From the NCBI GenBank assembly GCA_021790385.1, contig JAJYDW010000024.1, positions 1 through 51,816 on the forward strand: 51,816 nt of DNA, read 5' to 3'. Positions 1-8,946 of this stretch are shown here, one piece after another (the first letter of the stretch is position 1; each line of letters starts with the position of its first letter). Position numbers and translations under genes: made by a program. The notes below the pieces were generated by a model, which was given only the letters and a program-made list of their open reading frames with translations, made no database searches and was not told the origin of the DNA. This DNA is from Planctomycetota bacterium. Lineage in GTDB: Bacteria > Planctomycetota > Phycisphaerae > WQYP01.

Positions 1-99
1 GCACACATCGGAAACATTGGCCCTCTCAAGCAGGGCCTCCCGCAGGATGGCCATCTTTTCCTCCCCGGTATAGTTGCGACGTGGGTTGCTGCTGGACAT
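1..99 (-). CDS. IS3-type transposase OrfA, N-terminal fragment (runs off left edge)
   Basis: An open reading frame starts with ATG at 99 and reads leftwards out of the window; 33 residues are visible. It begins MSSSNPRRNYTGEEKMAILR and continues with a stretch like the helix-turn-helix start of IS3-family OrfA proteins (NYT-EEK-AILR-LLE---VSDVC). A good Shine-Dalgarno AAAAGGAG lies 5-6 bases upstream of the ATG. The DNA-binding helix-turn-helix would recognise the ends of the element. The rest of the gene is outside the window, so family and intactness cannot be judged. Confidence 0.6.
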   Translation of the reverse strand, partial: MSSSNPRRNYTGEEKMAILREALLERANVSDVC

Positions 100-175
100 A
101 AACGGACTCCTTTTCGGCACCAGATCATACCTTATACCAAAAACCCGTTTCTCCATTTCCGACTGAAGCAGAACA

Positions 176-210
176 CGATCAGCAGTCAACTTTCAGCATT
201 CAGCGGTCAG
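176..210. repeat. Five tandem heptamers (CNNTCAR)
   Basis: Five consecutive 7-base units, CGATCAG CAGTCAA CTTTCAG CATTCAG and CGGTCAG, fill 176-210 with no interruption. On the minus strand they read CTGANNG. The unit keeps positions 1 and 4-6 and varies at positions 2-3, a pattern of slippage plus substitution. It lies between the transposase start and the 3' end of the helicase gene, so it may sit in the helicase transcript's tail. Function unknown. Confidence 0.7.
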
Positions 211-262
211 ATTTTAGGGACAGCTCGCGGGCACGATGCCACAATTACTGGCCGCACCCAAC

Positions 263-1708
263 TCACCTGCCCATGGGGCGACGATGACGTGATTCACCCG
301 ACGCCGGTGGAAAATGCCTTCCGCCGGCAGGTCTGGACCCATGGCCGCGACGATCCGATCCGTAGCGCTGCTTGTCGCCGCGGTGAAAGCCTGCATTGCC
401 ATCAACTTCCATGCGTGAGGGATTACCGCTGGAGCGATTAAACCCGGCTTCCGGATGAGGTCGCGGTTGAAAGCCCTGGGGCCGCTGCGTCTTTTGATCG
501 CGGCGGGCGTGTTCCTGGGCCTTGCGCTGGCGAATAGCAGCAATGCGCTGGGCCAACGGCACTTCCAGTTTTTCCGTGGATTGCCTGGTGTAATCGAACT
601 CCGGCAGCGTAACGCGCGGCAGGCGTTTGCCGATGGCCCGTTCAATCACCCGCACATTGGATTCCTCTTCGGGAGAAACCAGTGTGAACGCATCGCCGGT
701 GGCGGAAGCCCGGCCGGTACGTCCCACGCGATGGATGTAGTCATCGGCCAGATGCGGACAATCAAAATTAATAACGTGCGAAACATCGGAAATGTCAATG
801 CCGCGGGCGGCAATATCCGTAGCTACCAACACCCGAAATTGACCCGACTTAAAGCCCGCCAGTGCCGCGGTCCGCTGGGCCTGCGAACGGTTGCCGTGAA
901 TGGGTACACAGGAAATGTTGTGGCGTTTAAGAAAATCCGCCAGGCGATTGGCCCGATGCTTGGTGCGGGTAAAGCAGATCACGGATACGAGTTCTTCATC
1001 CCGAAGCATTTCCAGCAGCAGGGAAGTTTTTAGATGGGCGGGGACCGGATAGATGGCCTGGGTAATGCCCACCGCGGGAGCACTCTGCCGTTCCAGTTGC
1101 AGCGTTACGGGGTTTTTGAGCAGTTCACTGGTGAGATGCCGTATTTCCGGCGGCATGGTGGCGGAAAAAAACAAGGTTTGGCGGTGGGTAGGCAGAACCC
1201 GCAAAATCCGCCGAATATCGGGCATAAATCCCATATCCAGCATCCGGTCTGCCTCGTCTAAAATTAAAATTTCCAGTCCAGAAAAACTGGCGTAAGCATT
1301 GCGCAGATGATCCAGCAGGCGGCCCGGCGTGGCAATAATAATATCCACGTGGGTGCGAAAAGCGTGCTCCTGCGGCCCCATTGCCACACCACCAAATACA
1401 GCCGCACCTGAAATACGTGTGTGCGTGGAAAGTTCCTGAAGATTCTGGTGAATCTGGGCGGCTAGCTCACGGGTAGGGGTTAACACCAGGGCCCGCGGGC
1501 CGCGGCCGGGTTTGCTCATCAGTCGATGCATGGTGGGCAACAGAAAAGCTGCGGTTTTGCCCGAGCCTGTCGCGGCACAAGCCAGCACATCACGTCCAAG
1601 CATGGCCGGCGGAATGGCGCTAACCTGCACCGGAGTTGGGCGGGTGTAGGCCAAGTCTTTGATGCCACGAAGGATATCGGCATTGAAGCCAAAAGTGGAA
1701 AAGGACAT
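263..1708 (-). CDS. rhlE: DEAD-box ATP-dependent RNA helicase, RhlE-like
   Basis: This 481-residue protein unwinds short RNA duplexes using ATP and probably acts in ribosome assembly or RNA decay in the cytoplasm. The motifs are in order: an aromatic plus Gln28 Q motif, Walker A ATGSGKT (46-52), PTRELA, TPGR, DEAD, SAT, ARGID and HRVGRTGR. The N-terminal region resembles RhlE. After about residue 380 there is a basic, low-complexity Arg/Gly/His tail typical of RNA-contacting extensions in this family. The start has GGAG five bases upstream. It is transcribed alone or at the end of the gatA strand, after a 241-base gap. RhlE assignment rests on the N-terminus; CsdA or another paralogue is possible. 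Confidence 0.9.
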   Translation of the reverse strand: MSFSTFGFNADILRGIKDLAYTRPTPVQVSAIPPAMLGRDVLACAATGSGKTAAFLLPTMHRLMSKPGRGPRALVLTPTRELAAQIHQNLQELSTHTRISGAAVFGGVAMGPQEHAFRTHVDIIIATPGRLLDHLRNAYASFSGLEILILDEADRMLDMGFMPDIRRILRVLPTHRQTLFFSATMPPEIRHLTSELLKNPVTLQLERQSAPAVGITQAIYPVPAHLKTSLLLEMLRDEELVSVICFTRTKHRANRLADFLKRHNISCVPIHGNRSQAQRTAALAGFKSGQFRVLVATDIAARGIDISDVSHVINFDCPHLADDYIHRVGRTGRASATGDAFTLVSPEEESNVRVIERAIGKRLPRVTLPEFDYTRQSTEKLEVPLAQRIAAIRQRKAQEHARRDQKTQRPQGFQPRPHPEAGFNRSSGNPSRMEVDGNAGFHRGDKQRYGSDRRGHGSRPAGGRHFPPASGESRHRRPMGR

Positions 1709-1731
1709 AAAATCTCCAAAACAAGGCTCTT

Positions 1732-1747
1732 GGTTGCCATTGCAACC
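1732..1747 (-). promoter_or_regulatory. Hairpin in the helicase leader
   Basis: GGTTGC-CATT-GCAACC is a perfect 6-bp stem with a 4-base loop, 24 bases upstream of the helicase start codon and just before its GGAG. It would form in the 5' leader. Helicase leaders are often structured and temperature dependent, but that role is inference here. Confidence 0.3.
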
Positions 1748-1949
1748 TTAAGCAGGTACTCCAGCGTGGGCAACTCAAACTTATGAGGAAATCAGCGCCG
1801 AAAGGAACTTATGCTTTTATTTTAACCCGTGGAAAGCGCAAAGGCAAATGGCCGTTGACCACGGAAGACGGCGCGCAGTGAGAAATGATGCATATAGCAC
1901 ACTCAGCAACATGTATGCTTGAGCGGCAGCCGCACGCTGACCACAGAAG

Positions 1950-3413
1950 CTAATTGCCATGAACCGGCGGCCGACGTGTATACCAGTCGTGGGCCTTTTC
2001 ATACATCCGGGCCAGGCGCAACATACCCGCCTCACTGAAGTTCGGCCCCAGTATTTGCATGCCGACAGGCAAACCATCGGCAAAGCCACAAGGGATGCTC
2101 ATGCCCGGAATGCCGGCGATATTACACGTTACGGTGAATACGTCGCACAAATACATCTGCATCGGATCGCCGCTTTTAGAACCCAGAGGAAAAGCCACCG
2201 TCGGTGACGTGGGGCCAATGATAAAATCGCACTGGGTAAAGGCCTGATCGAAATCATTTTTGATGAGGCGGCGGATTTTCAAGGCTCGCAGGTAATAAGC
2301 ATCATAATAACCTGAAGACAAAGCATAGGTTCCCAGCATGATGCGCCGCCGCACCTCCGGCCCGAAACCTTCGGCCCGGCTGCGTGCATAAAGATCATAA
2401 AGGTCCCGCGGCTGGGCGGTACGATGGCCGTAATGCACGCCGTCGTATCTGGCCAGGTTGCTGGAGGCCTCTGCCGGAGCGATGACGTAATAGGCCGCGA
2501 TGCCATATTTCGTGTGCGGCAGGTGAACCGGCACAATGGTGGCCCCCTGCTTACGGTAAAATTCCACGGCCGCGGCTACCGCCTGGGCAACCACCGGCTG
2601 AGTTCCTTCCACGTTAAATTCCGCCGGTAAACCAATACGCACTCCTTCCAGCGGCTTTTCCAGATCGGAAAGATAATCCGCCGGAGGCTGGGGCCAACTG
2701 GTGGAATCCAATGGATCAGGTCCGGCGATAACCTGCAGCAAAAGGGCCGCATCGCCCACAGAGCGTGTCATGGGACCAATTTGATCGAGGGAACTGGCAA
2801 ACGCAACCAGGCCATACCGTGATACCAGCCCATACGTAGGCTTGAGCCCCACAATGCCGCATAAGCCGGCAGGTTGACGAATGGAGCCGCCCGTATCGGA
2901 GCCTAATGCGGCCGCACACAGGCCGGCGGCCATGGCCGCAGCAGACCCACCTGAGGATCCACCGGGCACGCAATCCAGATTCCAGGGATTGCGCGTAGGT
3001 CCAAAAGCGGAATTTTCCGTGGAAGATCCCATGGCAAATTCATCGAGATTTGTTTTGCCAACAATGACAGCACCGGCGGCCTCCAGCCGATCCACCACCG
3101 TAGCATTGTAAGGACTGCGGAAATTTTCGAGCATCCGCGACGAGCATGTGGTGGTGCCAAACGTGGTGCATAGATTGTCTTTAATGGCAATGGGTACGCC
3201 GGCCAGCATTCCCAATGGCTTGCCGCCGGCACGGGCCTGGTCAACCGTGCGGGCTTTTTCCATGGCCCGGTCAGCCAGCGTGGTGTTAAAAGCATGCAGA
3301 CGGGGATCCAGGCGACCAATGGCCTCCAACGTAGAACTTGCCGCATCCACAGCCGTGATTTCGCCATTGGCAATTTTGTTCCGCAATAGCGTGGCGGAAA
3401 GAATTTCTGGCAT
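1950..3413 (-). CDS. gatA: Aspartyl/glutamyl-tRNA amidotransferase subunit A
   Basis: GatA (487 residues) is the glutaminase subunit of the GatCAB amidotransferase, which converts Glu-tRNA(Gln), or Asp-tRNA(Asn), to the amidated form. The amidase Ser-cisSer-Lys triad can be placed by motif: Lys78 in AIKDN, Ser153 in GGSSGGSAAA and nucleophile Ser177 in GSDTGGS, each one residue before the positions of the S. aureus enzyme. Length is normal for the family. gatC lies 0.8 kb upstream on the same strand with a lipoprotein gene between; gatB is not in the window. The start MPEILSATLL has AGGA upstream at a somewhat long spacing. Confidence 0.96.
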   Translation of the reverse strand: MPEILSATLLRNKIANGEITAVDAASSTLEAIGRLDPRLHAFNTTLADRAMEKARTVDQARAGGKPLGMLAGVPIAIKDNLCTTFGTTTCSSRMLENFRSPYNATVVDRLEAAGAVIVGKTNLDEFAMGSSTENSAFGPTRNPWNLDCVPGGSSGGSAAAMAAGLCAAALGSDTGGSIRQPAGLCGIVGLKPTYGLVSRYGLVAFASSLDQIGPMTRSVGDAALLLQVIAGPDPLDSTSWPQPPADYLSDLEKPLEGVRIGLPAEFNVEGTQPVVAQAVAAAVEFYRKQGATIVPVHLPHTKYGIAAYYVIAPAEASSNLARYDGVHYGHRTAQPRDLYDLYARSRAEGFGPEVRRRIMLGTYALSSGYYDAYYLRALKIRRLIKNDFDQAFTQCDFIIGPTSPTVAFPLGSKSGDPMQMYLCDVFTVTCNIAGIPGMSIPCGFADGLPVGMQILGPNFSEAGMLRLARMYEKAHDWYTRRPPVHGN

Positions 3414-3513
3414 GGTATTTTGTTTCCTGCTTGAGGTAACCCATGGAATCCGGCGAGTTTGCTAAGCAACTAAAACCGCCTCTGTTTAATCAACGTTGAC
3501 GCGCCGGACCGCA

Positions 3514-4134
3514 TCACGGCTCTGAATCACCAGCAGATTTCGAGGCCTGCCAGTGGATGCTTTTGAGTACGGCCAAAGCCAGTTTGCGGGTTGTCGGGGT
3601 GGAGCTGATGGCCATGGCATCGAGTTCGCCGCCCTGATCGGGGCTTCGGACCACAATTTCCGCAAAACCAGCGCCCGTGGTGGTATGACCGGTCCATTCC
3701 TGAGCCGGCAAACCGTTGAGTAAGAAAAGGCGGGATGATTTTACCCGCATGGCAGCATTGTTCTTGCTGACAGGTACAACACCATGGGCCACAATCAAAG
3801 TGACAAAGGGTTTTTGGTCGGGCGCGGGACGCCCCATATAAAGTAGATACTCATGCGTTAATCGGGTTTGCTTTTCAAACTGCGTAACACCCGGCGGCAC
3901 GACAAATGTAAACGTGCCCGCACGCGGGCGAGGAGCTGGACTGACCGCAGCCGGTGAACTATAGCCGATCAGATAAGAATTGGAGGTATGCGATGGTACC
4001 GGCAGTATTTTGTCCAGGAAAACCGCCCGGTGTACAGGTTGCGGACCAACCAGCACATCGCGCTGAGCGCAGCCGGCCAATACCATCATCGTCATTAATA
4101 CCACCGATAGCGTTATCCAGCGTAGTGTGCTCAT
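3514..4134 (-). CDS. Putative lipoprotein of unknown function
   Basis: I do not recognise this protein of 206 residues. It begins with a lipoprotein signal: MSTLRW, a hydrophobic stretch, then the lipobox LAGC with the lipid-accepting cysteine near residue 22. The mature part is soluble, with no further membrane segment, and carries a Pro/Ala-rich stretch followed by a compact domain. The start at 4134 is chosen because AAAGGA lies just upstream and the signal peptide follows directly; an upstream ATG at 4236 would put 34 polar residues before the signal. It sits between gatC and gatA on the same strand, so it is probably co-transcribed with them although its role is unrelated. Confidence 0.75.
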   Translation of the reverse strand: MSTLRWITLSVVLMTMMVLAGCAQRDVLVGPQPVHRAVFLDKILPVPSHTSNSYLIGYSSPAAVSPAPRPRAGTFTFVVPPGVTQFEKQTRLTHEYLLYMGRPAPDQKPFVTLIVAHGVVPVSKNNAAMRVKSSRLFLLNGLPAQEWTGHTTTGAGFAEIVVRSPDQGGELDAMAISSTPTTRKLALAVLKSIHWQASKSAGDSEP

Positions 4135-4235
4135 GCCATCCTTTCCTGATGTTTCGACCACATCATGAGTCATTAAATTGCGGTACGTTTGCGTTGCCGG
4201 GTTGGAACGATATTGCAAATGATCGGCCATGGCCA

Positions 4236-4562
4236 TTATCCTCCGCCCATGGAAGCATCCAGCACTTGAGGAACCGTAAAAAATGATCCATCTTTGGACG
4301 GGGCATTGGCCAGGACGGACTCCAGCGGCAGCGAAGGCCGCACCACATCATCCCGGAGCACATTTTCCAGAGAAAGAGGATGGGCCAGAGGTTCTAATCC
4401 TTCCACGGATGGTTCTTGAATCTGCCGGACATAATTGAGAATCGACGATATTTGTTGTGACAGAAGCGCCACATCCGCGTTGGCAAGGTCCAGACGGGCA
4501 AGTTTGGCAACGTGCCGCACCTGATTTTCGTCAAGCAATTGCGATTCCTGAGGCTCGGACAT
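4236..4562 (-). CDS. gatC: Aspartyl/glutamyl-tRNA amidotransferase subunit C
   Basis: GatC (108 residues) wraps around GatA and GatB and stabilises the amidotransferase. The sequence shows the family pattern: VRHVAKLARLDL near the N-terminus, a middle SSILNYVRQI helix, then the extended arm with LRDDVVRPSLP and a late SFFTVPQVL. The start MSEPQESQ at 4562 is preferred over an ATG five codons earlier because GGGAG lies eight bases upstream of it. It precedes the lipoprotein gene and gatA on the same strand, which supports the call. Confidence 0.93.
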   Translation of the reverse strand: MSEPQESQLLDENQVRHVAKLARLDLANADVALLSQQISSILNYVRQIQEPSVEGLEPLAHPLSLENVLRDDVVRPSLPLESVLANAPSKDGSFFTVPQVLDASMGGG

Positions 4563-4657
4563 AAATGAGACTCCCATTCAGATGGAGATTGGCGGGCCAA
4601 GGACCAACGCCAGCCATTTTCGCCCGCCTACCGCACAGCGCCGCACCTCCCTGGGCT

Positions 4658-4921
4658 TCAGACCGACGCTGGACGATAAGTTTGCCGCCGCGCCAGCCGC
4701 TTTTTCACCAGGCCGCTTCTGATGGCCTTGGCGGAAGCCCAGACACGCACTGGTTTGCCATCCACCAAAGCCCGCACTTTCTGAAGGTTTGGCTTAAATT
4801 TTCGGGCACTACGTCCGGTAATCTTGATTCCAACGCCACCCAGATATTTGGCTTTGCCACGGTAGGTGCATTGGCGACCAATACGGGTCTTGCGGGCGGT
4901 GTAATGACAAACATGAGGCAT
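4658..4921 (-). CDS. rpmB: 50S ribosomal protein L28
   Basis: A basic protein of 87 residues starting MPHVCHYTARKTRIG, with the L28 pattern of a short N-terminal turn, a KFKPNLQKVR strand pair and a WASAKAIRSGLVKK tail. L28 binds 23S rRNA in the large ribosomal subunit. The reading frame is open further upstream to 5086, but the start at 4921 has TAGGAG eight bases before it and gives the normal family length. Only one cysteine (Cys5) is near the N-terminus, so the zinc-binding CxxC form is not obvious. It lies between maf and gatC on the same strand. Confidence 0.93.
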   Translation of the reverse strand: MPHVCHYTARKTRIGRQCTYRGKAKYLGGVGIKITGRSARKFKPNLQKVRALVDGKPVRVWASAKAIRSGLVKKRLARRQTYRPASV

Positions 4922-5126
4922 TTTTGCAACTCCTAGCACTCTGTACAGCCGTTGAATTATATGCATTTTCGCAGCACCTTCAAGCCGGCAAGAAAACGCC
5001 ACCCCCGTGCGACGTTGAAATCGTAAAAATGTATAGCGGGGACCGCGACCAGGCACCGTCGCGCCTATCACGGCGCGTAGCCTCACGTTCGAAAGCCCGG
5101 CGTTGGCCCCAGCAACCAGCCGCTGT

Positions 5127-5765
5127 TTAGTCCCGTTTGGTCAGCAGTGATGCCAGCTCTTGACGCAGTAATTCCAGCGGCAACCCCATCACATTATGCC
5201 ATTCTCCTGAAATTACCTGCACCATCCGGTGTGCCTCCACCGCCGGATCCTGTATACCATACGCTCCCGCCTTGCCGCGCCATTGACCCGAATCCAGATA
5301 TTTCTCCAACCAGTCGGATGAAGGCCTTTTCATGCGACACACAGTGGTGGCACACGCCAGCCGCTGGGCACCCGGAGCCAGCAGCACCAACCCCGTCATC
5401 ACCTGATGGGTACGTCCCATCAGCAGAGAAAGCATTTCTCTGGCATGTCCACAGTGATGGGCTTTGTTGAGAATGCTACCATTAACCACCACAATGGTGT
5501 CCGCAGCCAGAATAATTTCGTTGCGATTCCGCCTTCGCGGTACCGCCAGTGCCTTGGCCATGGCCACACACACCGGCCATACTTCAATCGGAATCGAGCC
5601 TGGCTTTTGACACAGTTCCCGGTGCCGACTTGGGCGCACGATAAATTCGTAGCCCGCCAGGCGCAACAACTCCGCCCGGCGCGGCGAGGCGCTGGCCAAC
5701 ACCAGGGTGGTGCTCCGTGGTAACCGGATACCACTCTCTGAAATTCCGCGGTCTGATTCGCTCAT
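5127..5765 (-). CDS. maf: Maf-like nucleoside triphosphate pyrophosphatase
   Basis: A Maf/HAM1-superfamily protein of 212 residues. These enzymes hydrolyse non-canonical or pyrimidine NTPs (dTTP/UTP in the YhdE type) to the monophosphate and pyrophosphate. Family motifs are clear: LASASPRR with the phosphate-binding basic pair near residues 23-30, the catalytic-region AADTIVV, GKAGAYGIQ and the C-terminal NVMGLPL. The first 17 residues are an extra polar extension. The gene starts only four bases after the stop of the upstream glycosyltransferase gene, so the two are probably translated from one message. Confidence 0.93.
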   Translation of the reverse strand: MSESDRGISESGIRLPRSTTLVLASASPRRAELLRLAGYEFIVRPSRHRELCQKPGSIPIEVWPVCVAMAKALAVPRRRNRNEIILAADTIVVVNGSILNKAHHCGHAREMLSLLMGRTHQVMTGLVLLAPGAQRLACATTVCRMKRPSSDWLEKYLDSGQWRGKAGAYGIQDPAVEAHRMVQVISGEWHNVMGLPLELLRQELASLLTKRD

Positions 5766-5769
5766 ACCT

Positions 5770-6825
5770 TCATATTCCAGCCACTGTTTTTACCATGGAC
5801 CAGACCCGATCGGCCGGCAATCGTACTAGCGTACCAGATCTATCCGTCGAAGCCGACGCCCGATAGTTGCCGGGATCGTCAAACAGCAATACATGATCCA
5901 GTTGGCCCCACGGCCCCACATCCAACGGATCCGTCGGGCCATAAAGGCCCACCAGCGGACGACCCAGTGCCACCGCCACGTGCAGCGGACCGCTGTCATT
6001 GCCAATGACAATATCACATAAGGACAATGCCGCGATCATCTGGGCCAGCGTGGTGCGGCCGGCCAGGTTCACAGCCGCCGGCCCTAAGCGCCGGGCAATG
6101 GTTTCGCACAGGATCTGTTCACTTTTGCTGCCGATGAGCAAAATGCCAAACCCCACATCCGCAAGCCGCCTGGCTAGGTCGCCAAATCCATCTTCCGACC
6201 AGCGTTTTGAATCCCAGCGGGCACCGGGAATCACCGCGGCAATCCGGCCACCTTCAGTGGGCAACAGTCCGCGTACTGTTTCCAGCGCCACCGGGGAAAT
6301 CGGCACGCGAAACTCTACCGGCCGGGATGACCCACCCAGAGGCCCCATTAAGCTGCGCATACGCACTACGGCCAGTTGCGGCGGTGGAGGCAGGTGCGCC
6401 CAGTGCGTATAAAAATGCACGGCCCCCTCACGAGCCCAGCTAAAACCTATTCGTACCGAGGCTCCGGTCCAGCGTGCCATCAGTCCGCTGCGCAGCAAGC
6501 CCTGGGCATCAAGCACCAGATCGTAGCGATTCCTCCTTAGCAAATGCTGCAGCCGCCACAGCCGCCCCAAACCCGAGAGCGACCACCATGGCCCTGCCGC
6601 TCCGCGATCAAAGAACAGCAACTCATGCAAGGCATCGTGCCCGCGCACCAAATCGGCAAACGCCGGCGCAATCAGCCAATCGATCTGCGCTTGGGGATAC
6701 AATGCCCGCAGATCGCACAGTAGTGGCAGCGTCGTGGCAACATCCCCCAGCGAGCTTGGCTTGACTATTAAAATTTGCTGCGGCGGCGTTTGGAAAACAG
6801 CCATCGCCCCTCGCTTATGCTTCAC
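5770..6825 (-). CDS. Glycosyltransferase family 9 (heptosyltransferase-like)
   Basis: This 351-residue protein matches GT9 heptosyltransferases, which add heptose from an ADP-sugar to the lipopolysaccharide core at the inner membrane. Visible features are the N-terminal ILIVKPSSLGDVATTLPLL, a C-terminal nucleotide-sugar domain with VIPGARWDSKRW, and IVIGNDSGPLHVAVALGRPLVGLYGPTDP. The start is taken as GTG at 6825: GGAGG lies seven bases upstream, and the codon overlaps the stop of the upstream dus gene as GTGA, pointing to translational coupling. A later ATG at 6804 has its purine tract too close. Donor and acceptor sugar cannot be read from sequence. Confidence 0.88.
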   Translation of the reverse strand: MKHKRGAMAVFQTPPQQILIVKPSSLGDVATTLPLLCDLRALYPQAQIDWLIAPAFADLVRGHDALHELLFFDRGAAGPWWSLSGLGRLWRLQHLLRRNRYDLVLDAQGLLRSGLMARWTGASVRIGFSWAREGAVHFYTHWAHLPPPPQLAVVRMRSLMGPLGGSSRPVEFRVPISPVALETVRGLLPTEGGRIAAVIPGARWDSKRWSEDGFGDLARRLADVGFGILLIGSKSEQILCETIARRLGPAAVNLAGRTTLAQMIAALSLCDIVIGNDSGPLHVAVALGRPLVGLYGPTDPLDVGPWGQLDHVLLFDDPGNYRASASTDRSGTLVRLPADRVWSMVKTVAGI

Positions 6826-7970
6826 GGACACGCCTCCGATGCCAAACCGCAACCGCGGAACATATCCTGGGCATCCGGCACGCTGGGCGGGCGAATTCCC
6901 GGCCCGTCCTGATGGTAATATCGTTCCAGTACCGCCTGCCAATCCATCCGCGATTGCACAGCAATGAATTCCCGCCATACCACAGCCCCTTGCGGATGCA
7001 GTTTGGCATATTTAATACCCATTTTGCGCATGTGCCGCGAAGCCTGGTCTTCTCCATAAAGCGTCGTTGCCAGGGCATAGTGTTCCAGAATCGCCTGCCG
7101 CTGCTCTACAATTCCAGGCGGCGGCGGTAACGCATTACCCCGGATCAGCGCAGACAATTCGCTGAATATCCACGGATTGCCTATGGCTCCCCGCGCAATC
7201 CACACTCCGTCAATGCCGGTCTCTACCAGCATCCGCATCGCATCCTCGGCCGTGAACACATCGCCACTGCCAAAAATCGTGGCCTGCGGATAGCGGCTTT
7301 TAAGTTTCCGTAAAAACGTCCAGTCCGCCAGGCCTGTGTACTTCTGCTGCACCGTGCGTCCATGCACCGCCACCGCGGCAAATTCCAGGTCCAGAGCCTG
7401 TTCAAAGATCTGCTGAAAATTTTCAGCCGCCGCGGCAGATTCATCCACCGCCCGACGGAGCTTCATCGTCAGAGGACCGGGCACCACATCCCGCACGCGC
7501 CGCATGATTTCAATGGCCACGGCCGGCTCGCCGAGCAGATATCCCCCGCGGCAACGCCCCATGACCTTGCGTACCGGGCAGGCCAAGTTCAGATCAATAA
7601 CATCAAAGCCGCAATCCAGCAAAATCCGGGCCGCCGCCGCCATTTCATCCGCCTGACTGCCCAACAATTGGCCCGCCACCGGATGGTCTTCCGGGCATAA
7701 AACGCTCCCCTTTTCACGGCCTCGACCACCTGAAAGCAATACCCGGTCCAACAGAGCTTCAGTTACCGCGTACGGGCAACCGCGGCGGCGGGCCACCACC
7801 CGCATGGCCATATCGCTATAACCAGCCAGACCCGCCTGCATGGCGGGAATCGCCAGGGAAAACGCCCCGATCCGACATGGCCGTGGCGCAAAAGACGTGA
7901 GAATGTCCGCCGGCGTTGTGGTCCGCGCCCGCTGTACCGCGTCAATTAACAATGGTGCCTCTTGCGTCAT
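6822..7970 (-). CDS. dusB: tRNA-dihydrouridine synthase
   Basis: An FMN- and NADPH-dependent Dus enzyme (382 residues) that reduces uridine in tRNA D-loops. The TIM-barrel start IPAMQAGLAGYSDMAMR replaces the usual APMAGVTD. The catalytic cysteine lies in DLNLACPVRKVMGR, followed by GGYLL, then the tRNA-contacting AVHGRTVQQKYTG and the FMN-phosphate region GSGDVFT with ARGAIGNPW. About 34 extra residues precede the barrel. It starts an apparent dus-GT9-maf run on the minus strand. The DusB-type subgroup is the best guess; other Dus classes are not ruled out. Confidence 0.88.
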   Translation of the reverse strand: MTQEAPLLIDAVQRARTTTPADILTSFAPRPCRIGAFSLAIPAMQAGLAGYSDMAMRVVARRRGCPYAVTEALLDRVLLSGGRGREKGSVLCPEDHPVAGQLLGSQADEMAAAARILLDCGFDVIDLNLACPVRKVMGRCRGGYLLGEPAVAIEIMRRVRDVVPGPLTMKLRRAVDESAAAAENFQQIFEQALDLEFAAVAVHGRTVQQKYTGLADWTFLRKLKSRYPQATIFGSGDVFTAEDAMRMLVETGIDGVWIARGAIGNPWIFSELSALIRGNALPPPPGIVEQRQAILEHYALATTLYGEDQASRHMRKMGIKYAKLHPQGAVVWREFIAVQSRMDWQAVLERYYHQDGPGIRPPSVPDAQDMFRGCGLASEACP

Positions 7971-8233
7971 GGATCACATTACAATCTACAAGTATCCGGC
8001 GGTCCCGCATACCCCTCTCCTGGAGGATTCCCACTCGCATTCCGACACAAGGTTCGCGGGCACTCATTTGACACTGGTATCAAATCAAGACGACAACCAT
8101 CGTTCCAATAGCCTTGACAAGGTTTGAATTATAGCTGCGGACCGCTCGGGCTGCACGCCCACCGCAGGCCTGGTAAGCGTCCATGTCAAGCGAGTTTATG
8201 TCCGGGTCTGCCGCCATCCGAAACGGTGCCACT
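7971..8233. other. Intergenic region without a recognised gene
   Basis: A stretch of 263 bases lies between the dus start and the end of the GbsR-like gene. I see no open frame with a ribosome site, no tRNA-like fold and no hairpin followed by a T-run. A TATAAT on the minus strand (about 8126-8131) has no good -35 partner. Confidence 0.5.
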
Positions 8234-8866
8234 TTACAGCATTTGCTCAAACGCCTTGACCATATTCGCCAGACGGTCGGGTTGTTCTGCGCCGATACGA
8301 CCGAAAATGCGATGAAATATCGCAAAAAACTCGTGCAGTTCTTTCAGTTGAGCTACGAATTTTTCGTAGCTTACGCGTTTCTCCGGACTAATTTGCCGGC
8401 CCGCGCATCCGTTCAGACACGCCTCCAGGCGACTCAGCATTGGATCCAGTTCGCGGCGTTTCCGCTCATTAAAGATGTGGTGGAACATGCTCCATACATC
8501 CGCCTCGGCGGTGAAGAAATCCCGCCGATCCCCGGCTACATTGGTACGTCTAACTACGCCCCAGTGAATCAACTCGCGCAGGTTCATACTCACGTTGCCG
8601 CGGGAAATTTGCAATTCCTCCATAATTTGCTCCGCCGTAATCGGATCAGGAGAAATCATCAGCAGGGCATGCACCTGCGACATGGTGCGATTAATGCCCC
8701 AATGCTCCGCCATTTCGCCCCACAAACTCACGAACTGCCGCTGCGCTGTCCGCAGGCAGCACTGCGTTGAATCCGCCGTTCGCCCGATCGGCGTTTCTGC
8801 GGCACTCCCGCTCCCGCCACGCCCTGAGGAACTTGTTGAATTTTGACCGTCCATAACATCTGCCAT
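8234..8866 (-). CDS. GbsR/MarR-family transcriptional regulator
   Basis: A protein of 210 residues with a winged helix-turn-helix in its middle: the recognition region reads ITAEQIMEELQISRGNVSMNLREL, followed by the wing VVRRTNVAGDRRDFF. The C-terminal half (SMFHHIF...RRELDPMLSRLEACL) is helical and would form the dimer. This matches GbsR-like regulators, which act as repressors in osmoprotectant uptake and other pathways; the ligand is unknown here. The frame is open to 9058, but an upstream start would overlap carB, so MADVMDGQ at 8866 is chosen, with a weak ribosome site. The first 30 residues are Ser/Gly-rich. Confidence 0.82.
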   Translation of the reverse strand: MADVMDGQNSTSSSGRGGSGSAAETPIGRTADSTQCCLRTAQRQFVSLWGEMAEHWGINRTMSQVHALLMISPDPITAEQIMEELQISRGNVSMNLRELIHWGVVRRTNVAGDRRDFFTAEADVWSMFHHIFNERKRRELDPMLSRLEACLNGCAGRQISPEKRVSYEKFVAQLKELHEFFAIFHRIFGRIGAEQPDRLANMVKAFEQML

Positions 8867-8946
8867 ATTTATGCGTACCCGATAACCATAGCACTCACCA
8901 GCCGGGTTTTCCAGTTTTGCCGGACAAATCGCGGCTTCCAGGCCGG

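Noticed and set aside
4922..5086. N-terminal extension of rpmB
   Set aside because: L28 proteins begin near MPHVC; TAGGAG before 4921 decides the start and the extra 55 residues look unlike any ribosomal protein.
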